From DAHUXD01 sp963805495 (GTDB taxonomy: Bacteria; Acidobacteriota; Thermoanaerobaculia; UBA5066; Gp7-AA6), in NCBI GenBank assembly GCA_963805495.1, contig CAWDUQ010000004.1, positions 885,571-949,570 on the forward strand: DNA of 64,000 nucleotides, written 5' to 3'. Shown here in pieces: positions 57,489-64,000 of the stretch. The position numbers and the translations under genes are program-made. Numbering within the stretch: the first letter of the stretch is position 1; every line of letters begins with the position of its first letter. Under the pieces are notes generated by a model. The model made no database searches. It was not told the DNA's origin and was given only the letters and a program-made list of their open reading frames with translations.

Positions 57489-58103
57489 ATGCTCGATGAT
57501 GGACATCCGCCGATGAATCCAGACGAGCAGCCCGAGTCGCCCGATGCGGACCTCGTAGACGACGTCCGGCCGATCCCTTCCGGCGTCGCGAAAGACATGC
57601 GCACGCTGGAGTGCCCTCCGGCGGGAACGACCGACCGCACTCTCGATGCGGCCGCCTTCGTCGAACGCGCGATCGAGGTGCTCGAAGAGATCGAGGACGC
57701 CCTGTACGACGATCTGGACGACGACGGCGAGGTGACCGCCCTCGGTGTCTCCGCGGAGCGCAACACCGTCACCGGCGCGAGCGGCTTGATCCTGCGGAGA
57801 CTGATGCGCCGGGGCCGCTACTCCGCGCCCCTGGCCGAGATCTTTTCGGATACGGGCCGCCTGGATTTCCACGGCAAGCAGCGCTTCTGCGCGTTCCGCA
57901 ACAACGCCTATCGGTACGGTCTCGGCCTCTGGATCCACCAGGCCGTCGTCGGCGAACGTCTCATTCACGCCGCCTTCGCCATCGCGCGCGAAGACGAGAA
58001 CAGCGAGAAGTTCTGGTACCTCGCGCGCCTTCTCGTGGAGCCCTTCGAGATCGACCAGTGGCGCAGCCCGTTTCTCGAGACCGGGTGCGGGCGGCCGAGC
58101 TGA
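57489..58103 (+). CDS. unknown protein, intact member of a local paralogue pair
   Basis: About 204 residues, acidic N terminus, cytoplasmic. Recognisable segments: IPSGVAKDMRTLECPPAG, FVERAIEVLEEIEDALYDDL, TGASGLILRRLMRRGRYSAP and LLVEPFEIDQWRSP. The same blocks recur in broken form at 61533-62167. No known domain was identified. The ATG at 57489 follows GGGAGCGCC; the ATG at 57513 is an alternative. Confidence 0.7.
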   Translation: MLDDGHPPMNPDEQPESPDADLVDDVRPIPSGVAKDMRTLECPPAGTTDRTLDAAAFVERAIEVLEEIEDALYDDLDDDGEVTALGVSAERNTVTGASGLILRRLMRRGRYSAPLAEIFSDTGRLDFHGKQRFCAFRNNAYRYGLGLWIHQAVVGERLIHAAFAIAREDENSEKFWYLARLLVEPFEIDQWRSPFLETGCGRPS

Positions 58104-58212
58104 GGGCCGAACCGGGCAAGGTCGCTGGTTCGTGGCCAACGCTTCAGCGGTCATGCTGCAGCCGCGCCGAAGTACGTGAATCGAGGGTGGCCTTCGGCGG
58201 CCCGGGACGGTT

Positions 58213-60031
58213 TCAGACCTGACGGCGCTCGAACCCGTCCCGGCTCCAGCCCTCGCTCCCGACGCCGTTGTGGACGAAGAAGAGGCCGTCCGGGTCGTAC
58301 TTCTTCTTGACCTCGACCAAACGCGGGTAGTGCGGGCCCCAGAAGGACGTCTGGAATTCCTTCTCGAAGTAGCTCGTCTCGTTGAAGTACGAGCCGGAGT
58401 TGGGGGCCACCAGGCGGAGCGCATCCGCCGCGGCCGCGCAGCGCTTCGCGTCGTCGCGCGCGGTCTCCATGTTCGGCTCGCGTCCCGGCAGGTTGGGGCT
58501 CCGCATCGGACCGCCCGAGGCGATGATCGCGAGCGCGAAGGCGTCGAGGACGGCGGGGTTCATCGGCGTGTCGCGGGCCTCGGCGATCCGCTCGGCCGGC
58601 GCTCCCGCGAGGCCCTTGTTGAAGTGGAGCTCCACCTCGAAGTGGCGTGACGCCGCGAAGACGGCGTCGGCGAATCGGCCGATCTCGTCCTCCTTCAGCA
58701 GCGCCTGCGGCAGCCACAGCGACTCGTAGGCGTAGAGGAAGAGCGTCGCCTGGACGCCGTCGCCCTTCCACCAGGCGTTCATCTTCGGGGCGCCGGGGCG
58801 CGGATCGAAGACCATGTCGTTCGGCGTGTGCAGGCGCCTCCAGTCGACGTCCCACCAGTTGCGCGCCTTCGTCGCGCCGCCGCCGATCTTTTCCGCCCAC
58901 TCGTAGTCCGAGGGCGACGCGTCCACGAAATCGACGAACGGCTCCCACGTCATCAGCGTCTCGTCGTCGGTCAGGCCCATCGAGACCATGGAAATCTGCA
59001 GCGTGTCCTTGTCGAACTTCGCCTGCTCGCCCCAGTTCGGGTTGACGAGCGTCTTGGCCGCGAAGGGCAGGAACCAGTCGATCAGGCGCTTGAGCGCCGC
59101 GTCGGATTTCGCGCGGACCCCGCACGTGATGCCGCCGGCGAATTCGGGCAGGTCGTAGGTCGCGACCGTCATCTTCGTGACGACGCCGAACGTGCCGCCG
59201 CCCCCGCCCTTCAGCGCCCAGAAGAGGTCCGGGTTCGTGCAGGCGTTGGCGACGCGGATCTTGCCGTCGGCCGTGACGACCTCCGCCTCGAGCAGGCTCC
59301 CCGAGGCGAGGCCGAACCTCTTCGAGAAGCTGCCGAACCCGCCGCCCGTCAGAAAGCCCGCGACGCCGACCGTCGTGCAGCCGCCTCCCTGCACGTACCG
59401 GCCGCCGCGCGTGGTGACGGCCTCGTAGGCGTCCATCCAGCGCGCGCCCGCGGCCAGCGTGACGGCCTTGCGCGGCGCTCCCGGGCAGCCCTGCGGCTGG
59501 AAGGCGTCGTGCATCGTGACGTCCCGCATCTCGTGCGTCCAGATCAGGAGCGAGTCGGGGGCGTTCGAGGTGCCGAGGTAGCTGTGCGCGCCGCCCTTGA
59601 CCACCAGGCGGAGGCGATGCTCGCGCGCGAAGTCGACCGCCGCGGCGATGTCCTGCGCGCTCCTTCGCGGCGACCGCGTAGACGCTCGGCGCCGACGTCC
59701 ACGCGTCGAGCCAGCCCGAGATCTCGGTCGCGCCCGGCTGCTCGTCCAGCCAGTACGGGTTCTTCAGCTCCTCCATGCGCGCGTCGCAGGCGGGGGAGGA
59801 CGGCGCCGACTTGCAGGGCGCGAACGGATCGGTCACCGGGACGAGCCGCCCGCCGACCCGCCTCTTGAGCGCTTCCCACTGCGAGGGCTTCGGCCACCCG
59901 GGATCGGAAGGCCGCACCCGGCGAAACACGGCCTTCGGCGCCGCGCCGTGCGCGAGCCTGCCGAGCAGCGGCGCCAGCGCCGGCAGCGCGGGCACAGTCG
60001 CCGCGTGCTTCAGGAACTTGCGCCGGTTCAT
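58213..60031 (-). pseudogene. Tat-exported FAD-linked (BBE-like) oxidoreductase, frameshifted
   Basis: Starts MNRRKFLKHAATVPALPALA (twin-arginine signal) and is open for 126 residues. Near 59653 the frame shifts by one base; removing one base continues VDFAREHRLRLVVKGGAHSY, then the FAD_binding_4 core (GVAGFLTGGGFGSFSKRFGL, FWALKGGGGGTFGVVTKMTV) and the BBE C terminus (YDPDGLFFVHNGVGSEGW). The corrected length is about 605 residues. Such flavoproteins oxidise sugars or alcohols in the periplasm. It is a real lesion or a consensus error. Confidence 0.82.
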
Positions 60032-60168
60032 GGGGGGAGAATAACCGGGGTTAGTCCTGATTTGCTGATTTCGCGCCGTCTCCGGCGGGTCGTCGCCGAA
60101 CCGGTAGCCGATTCGGGCGTCAGCCGTGCGGTGCTACACTGCATTGCTTGTAATACTTGTGAGGCAAC

Positions 60169-60396
60169 ATGGCCCGTTCCATTTCGGTTCGACTCGACGA
60201 CAAAACTGCCAACGCCCTCGAGGCGCTGGCGAAGACGACCGACCGCTCCAAGACCTACTTCGTCGAGAAAGCGCTCGAGTCCTACCTCGCCGAGTACGCG
60301 GACTACCAGGTGGCCCTCGACCGGCTCAGGGACAAGGACGATCCGATCGTTTCCTCGGCCGAGATGAGAAAGCGGATTGCCCGCCGCAAGCGTTGA
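60169..60396 (+). CDS. ribbon-helix-helix antitoxin
   Basis: A 75-residue CopG/RelB-type antitoxin: SISVRLDDKTANALEALAKT and TYFVEKALESYLAEYADYQV, then a charged tail. It overlaps the RelE toxin gene by 20 bases. TGCTACACT (60132-60140) and TAATAC (60151) are candidate -10 boxes. Confidence 0.9.
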   Translation: MARSISVRLDDKTANALEALAKTTDRSKTYFVEKALESYLAEYADYQVALDRLRDKDDPIVSSAEMRKRIARRKR

Positions 60397-61189
60397 GTAC
60401 AAGGCCTCGGTTGCCGGAGACCTCGATCGGCTCGACCGTGCTGTGGCGCTTCGAATTCTCAGGAAAATCGAGAAGACCCTGGCCGGGGAGGGCAGAGCCG
60501 GAGAGCCGCTCGCCGGCGAGTTCGCCGGCCTCTTCCGGATCCGCGTCGGCGATCACCGCGTAATCTACGCACGGACGGAGACGGGCTATCTCGTCCTGCG
60601 GATCGGGCACCGAAGCGAGGTCTACCGTCGGGGGCGTCCGGAGCGATAGTCGGTCCGGATTCGTGGAGCTTCGGGGCTCGTGCGGGCGGGATTCCGTGTA
60701 GGGGCGGCCCTTGTGGCCGCCCGCCGACCCGCGGACGATTCGCGTGCCAACGCTCGATGGACCCAGGAGGGCGCCCGCAAGGGGCGCCCCTACGTGCCGG
60801 GAGGAGGCCGACTCCGGGGTCACCTCAAGAAGGGAGAGCCGCCGCTCGAGGAGCAGCCGCAATTCGCTGTCATCAGCCCGGCAAAGGATCACCGACTTGA
60901 GCCTGGATGGTGAGAACCGCCTACGCACGAGCTCTGCAGAAAATACAGCCTGGCCCATGAGATACATGCCAAGCCTGTGCGCTTTCGCCTGGATGACCAC
61001 GACATCACGGCCCGCGAGATCGACCTGGCGCAAGCGGCTTATCGTCCGCGGCCCGTCACGCAGGATGATCGCATCGACCAAACGCCGCGCGCAGCTGTCA
61101 GTGCGAGCGACAATCTGAAACTCCTCGACCAACGTTCCACCGATACCGTTCCAATAGCTCCGGATCATCGGCGTCTCGTGTTTGCTCAT
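60326..61189 (-). CDS. unknown protein, 3' end replaced by REP-derived read-through
   Basis: Residues 1 to about 130 (SYWNGIGGTLVEEFQIVART, VILRDG-like strand, VVVIQAKAHRLGMYLMGQAV, LKSVILCRADDSELRLLLE) look like a conserved family that I have no name for; the alternating IQAK core could be a nuclease-like fold. Beyond about 60794 the frame runs through two REP hairpins (GGHKGRPY again) and then antisense to the RelE/RHH pair until 60326, so the C-terminal 155 residues are probably not original. Confidence 0.5.
   Translation of the reverse strand: MSKHETPMIRSYWNGIGGTLVEEFQIVARTDSCARRLVDAIILRDGPRTISRLRQVDLAGRDVVVIQAKAHRLGMYLMGQAVFSAELVRRRFSPSRLKSVILCRADDSELRLLLERRLSLLEVTPESASSRHVGAPLAGALLGPSSVGTRIVRGSAGGHKGRPYTESRPHEPRSSTNPDRLSLRTPPTVDLASVPDPQDEIARLRPCVDYAVIADADPEEAGELAGERLSGSALPGQGLLDFPENSKRHSTVEPIEVSGNRGLVLNACGGQSAFSSRPRKRSDRPCP
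60377..60649 (+). CDS. relE: RelE-family toxin
   Basis: A 90-residue mRNA interferase of RelE type: VEYKASVAGDLDRLDRAVAL, LAGEFAGLFRIRVGDHRVIY and VLRIGHRSEVYRR. The Arg/Tyr/His set of RelE is present. It starts with TTG inside the antitoxin gene, so toxin translation depends on upstream translation. Confidence 0.92.
   Translation: MPAASVEYKASVAGDLDRLDRAVALRILRKIEKTLAGEGRAGEPLAGEFAGLFRIRVGDHRVIYARTETGYLVLRIGHRSEVYRRGRPER
60697..60793. repeat. opposed REP pair inside or after the 61189 gene
   Basis: A forward REP with GTAG, loop CTTGT (60697-60722), and a reverse variant GGGCGCCC, loop GCAAG, GGGCGCCC then CTAC (about 60768-60793). The second has a different stem (GGGCGCCC) but keeps loop and CTAC end. 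Confidence 0.8.
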
Positions 61190-61326
61190 TCAGGCACCGT
61201 CGCTAATCGGTGGTTCCGACGAGTAGACATAGCCCGATTCCGTACTGGCCACGACGTGTTGCGTACTGGCCCATGTGTTTGCGGATTGAACCACGGGCCG
61301 CGTCTTGACACCCGTGCTACTCTGAT

Positions 61327-61486
61327 CCCGATCAAGAGAGGCGCGAGGGTTCTGGCCCGTCGACCGCCCGGCAACCTGCAGAACGCCAGCAAGGTGCCAA
61401 AGCCAGCCCGGAAACGGGAACGATAGGGCTCGAGCCGAGCAACAAACGGCGTCGAGTCCCGCGGAAATCCGCGGGATTTTCGTTTT
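61327..61486 (+). promoter_or_regulatory. SAM-I riboswitch with terminator/antiterminator switch
   Basis: P1 is CCCGATC (61327-61333) with GATAGGG (61422-61428). The kink-turn/P2 side reads AAGAGAGGCGCGAGGG, followed by CTGGCCCG, CCCGGCAACC and AAGGTGCCAAAGCCAG, all SAM-I core. P4 is CCCG-GAAA-CGGG. Antiterminator: GGGCTCGA (61426-61433) pairs with TCGAGTCCC (61452-61460), sharing bases with both P1 and the terminator, so SAM binding should cause premature termination. An extended -10 box TGCTACTCT lies at 61315-61323. Downstream is the broken unknown gene at 61533, not a methionine gene. Confidence 0.92.
61457..61486 (+). terminator. riboswitch-controlled intrinsic terminator
   Basis: TCCCGCGG (61457-61464) pairs perfectly with CCGCGGGA (61469-61476) over AAAT, followed by TTTTCGTTTT. 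The 5' arm is shared with the antiterminator. Confidence 0.93.
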
Positions 61487-61532
61487 CGGGAAGGCGGTCG
61501 CCGGCCAGTGACCTCCCGCCAGGGAGGAACAG

Positions 61533-62167
61533 ATGGCCAGTCCGGATCGGGTCGGGCAGTCCGAGCCGGCGGGCGCCGACCGAGCGACCGGGATCCCACC
61601 CGACACGCTCGGCTACGCAAGCGAGCTTCCCGCAGGCGTCCTTCGGGGACATGCGCACGGTCGATCCGATCGCCCCCGCCGCTCGAGCGGGAGCCTTCGG
61701 CCGCGGAGCTCGTTCGCCTCGCGATTCCGGTCGTCGGCGAGATCGAGCGGGCGCTTCGCGCGAGACCGTCCGACCCGGGCCGACACCCGCCTGGCGTTCT
61801 CGGAGGCGGCAGAACCAGCTCACGGGAGCCTGGGGCATCGTCGTCTGCCGCCAGAACGACGGCGGCAGCTCAATCGCGCCCGTTCGCGGAGCTCCTGTCC
61901 ACGGACGACGAGTTGACTCCCGCAGGCCCGGCGCGAACGCCGACGCGCTCGGCGGTGCGCCTCGAACAAGGGAGCTCAGCCTCGTCGCCTTCCAGCGAGC
62001 CCGGACGACGGAGTCTCCCCGCCGCTTCGTCATGCTGGCCGGCCGGATGGAGCGCCGAGCGGCGGGACCGGCGGCGCTCACCTTCCTCGCACGTGCTCCT
62101 CGTCACGCCCTTCGAGATCGCGCAGTGGCGCGAGCCCGATGGTCGAAGGCGAACGATCCTCCACTGA
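61533..62167 (+). pseudogene. frame-broken paralogue of the 57489 gene, downstream of the SAM riboswitch
   Basis: ATG at 61533 with ribosome site AGGGAGGA. The recognisable blocks lie in all three frames: LPAGVLRG then DMRTVDPIAP, LVRLAIPVVGEIERAL, LTGAWGIVV, RPFAELLSTDDEL and the end LLVTPFEIAQWREPDG. They align in order with the intact gene at 57489. At least four frame changes are needed. The family is unknown. Either the copy has decayed or the sequence here is error-rich. Confidence 0.7.
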
Positions 62168-62198
62168 AACCGCCGCCACGAAAGAAAGGACCAGGACC

Positions 62199-62488
62199 AT
62201 GCCAAGAACGGCCCCAGGCAACGTCACCCGCCAGGCTCTCCGCGCAAGCGCGCCTGCGACCTCTGCAACGAGTACACGGCGCACATGAGCCACGGCGGCC
62301 TCGTCTACCAGTTCTTCCACGACGCCGACGGCGGCTACCACCGCCACATCGCGTTCTGCCCGGACCTCGGCCTGCGGGACGAAGGGAAGCGGGTCCAGTC
62401 GGAACGAGCAGGCTCCATGCGCTCGCGCCCGCTTTGCGCCCGGACGCCATCTGTCCGCCCGCCGGCCGAAACTGGTATCGCACCATGA
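62199..62488 (+). pseudogene. small Cys/His protein, frameshifted
   Basis: ATG at 62199, frame change near 62240, then KRACDLCNEYTAHMSHGGLV and FHDADGGYHRHIAFCPDLGL. The CxxC plus HRHxxFC spacing suggests one zinc site. Its TGA overlaps the ATG of the peptidase gene as ATGA, supporting that reading frame. No family was recognised. Confidence 0.5.
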
Positions 62489-64000
62489 CAATCGATTGGA
62501 CCCGGAAGCGCAGGCTTCCCGACGTCGCCGTTCTCGCCCTCCGCGGCCTCGCCGCTCTCGCCTTCGCCGCGGCGGTCGCCGCCGACATCTACGTCCTGCA
62601 CTACCAACTGGCATCACTTCGCCCTCGTCGAGCGCGACGGCTGGATCGCCGACTACGGCCGGATCAAGAACCTCATCGAGACCCGCTACCCGAACCTCGA
62701 CTGGGCGGTCACCGAAGCGCGGCTCGACCTCTACCGGCTCGACCTGCGCGCGAGGTTCCGTCTCGACGCCGCCGAAACGAGGGAAGAGGCCGAGAGCGCG
62801 CTGCGCGAATTCGTCCGCGCGTTTCACGACGGTCACCTGGCGCTCCGGTCGCCGGATCCTCCGACTTCGACCGATCGCCGCCGCCGGGCCTCCGTGATCT
62901 CCGCGTCGACCCCGCCCGGCAGGGCCTGCGAGTTCCTCCGGTACGAGGAGACCGACGAGCCCGGGTTCGATCTCGACTTCGGAGGCGCTGCCTCGTTCCG
63001 CCTGCTTCCCGGGGACAACCCCTTTGCCGCCGGCCTCCTTCGCGTGGACGGGCGCGAGCTCGGCCTCGTCCGGATCCCGACCTTCGACACGTTCGACTAC
63101 CTTCCGACCTGCGTCTCCGAGTGGGGCAGTTTCCGCGAGACCCTGGCGACGACCTGCGAGTCGCCGTGCGCGGAGGACTTCGACCGCGCGATGACCGCGC
63201 GCCTTCTCGACGAGCTCGCCGACCGGATCCGGGAGATTCGCGACGCCGGGGCGGAGATCCTGATCGTCGACGTGAGGGGCAATCCGGGAGGCTACGGCGA
63301 GTTTCGCGTCCCCGTGACGACGCTGCTCGCCGGCCGCGAGCTGCCGATGCCGGTCGAGCGAGGTCGCCGCCAGCGAGGAGACCGTCGCCAATCTCGAAAC
63401 CGAGCGCAGACGCCTCGAGACCGCGCTCGCCGTCTGTCCGACCCGCTCGCCCGCGCGCGAGAGGCTCGAGGCCGACTACCGCCGCATCGACGTCGCGATC
63501 GCCGAGGCGGCCATCCCCTGCGACCGCAGCGCCGTCTGGTCCGACTGGGGCGTCGGCCTCCGTGCCCCGGGCTCGTCCCGTTCCAGAGCCTGGACGACCA
63601 GACGACGGCCGAGGTCGAAGCGGCGTTGGTCCGCGGCGCCGCTCGACGCCCGGTCGCCCCGCCGGCTTCCCGCGCCCGGACGCGCTGGCACGGCCCTCTC
63701 GCGGTCCTGACCGATCGCTACACCTGCTCGGCCGCCGAGCTCCTCGCCGGGGTCCTCCAGGACTACGCCGGCGCCACGGTCCTCGGCCAGCGATCCTCGG
63801 GCGCCGGGGGAGGGTGGATCTTCGGCCAGACTTCCTGGCCCCTCGAGCACAGCGGCCTCGAGCTCTACCTGCCCGACCACGCGAGCTACCGCCGCGACGG
63901 CACCAGCTACCAGGCGGGAGTGACGCCGGACGTCCCGGTGCGGTTCGACCCGAGAGACGATGACGCGACGAAGGGCCGGGCCCTCGTGAATGGATTGCGG
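62485..64000 (+). pseudogene. membrane-anchored S41-family peptidase-like protein, frameshifted and cut by window end
   Basis: N-terminal TM anchor (VAVLALRGLAALAFAAAVAA). After a frame change near 62611 the S41 domain is readable: FVRAFHDGHLALRSPD, ILIVDVRGNPGGYGEFRVPV and YTCSAAELLAGVLQDYAGAT with the expected catalytic Ser in CSAAE. A segment with coiled-coil character (SEETVANLETERRRLETAL) is read in a second frame between about 63360 and 63570. The usual Lys after the Ser (GKG-type motif) is replaced by LGQRSSGAGG. No stop occurs before base 64000. Confidence 0.7.

Overview
The window is GC-rich chromosomal DNA with short gaps, frequent GTG and TTG starts, and several families typical of Acidobacteriota: a PadR regulator next to an ADOP-type duplicated orphan permease, many secreted beta-propeller proteins, and proteins ending in cysteine-containing S-layer-homology-like repeats. 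I infer a member of Acidobacteriota, perhaps class Thermoanaerobaculia. No rRNA or other phylogenetic marker is present to prove it.

Layout. 0-11.5 kb is a core-metabolism block: end of acpP, fabF, etfB, etfA, then an IS1111-type IS110-family element and two tandem secreted Asp-box propellers, then a membrane Fe-S/heme oxidoreductase that probably takes electrons from Etf to the quinone pool, a YraN homologue, a zinc-ribbon protein and tRNA-Gly(GCC). 11.5-17.3 kb holds a lipoprotein propeller, a Rossmann-like carrier protein and a 985-residue secreted propeller. 17.4-22 kb is a compact unit: an APC-type permease divergent from a KdpD/KdpE-like two-component pair, plus a small membrane protein. 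Near-identical operator-like sequences lie 21-22 bases in front of the permease start and the small-protein start. 22-36 kb carries an amidohydrolase, padR-ADOP, secreted and lipoprotein genes, an SLH-repeat protein, an MFS exporter, a DUF885-like protein and the ribosome-rescue factor ArfB. 36-54 kb holds a TolB-amidohydrolase fusion, an M48 protease, a beta-helix/SLH protein, a Tat-exported phospholipase C-like enzyme, a PLD-family synthase, a RecB-like nuclease interrupted in frame by a REP array, and a pair of small SLH proteins. From 35.5 kb onward there are about seven toxin-antitoxin-like loci and an alarmone-hydrolase-like HD protein. The window ends with a SAM-I riboswitch and terminator in front of a frame-broken gene of unknown function, followed by a frame-broken S41 peptidase cut by the window end.

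Two themes cross these regions. A GTAG-headed REP palindrome family occurs at about 20 sites, alone, in opposed pairs, as a terminator, and inside coding sequence. In addition, single-base indels break at least seven genes between 36 kb and the end, densest in the last 2.5 kb. Either that part is decaying or the consensus is poor there, so the pseudogene labels are provisional.
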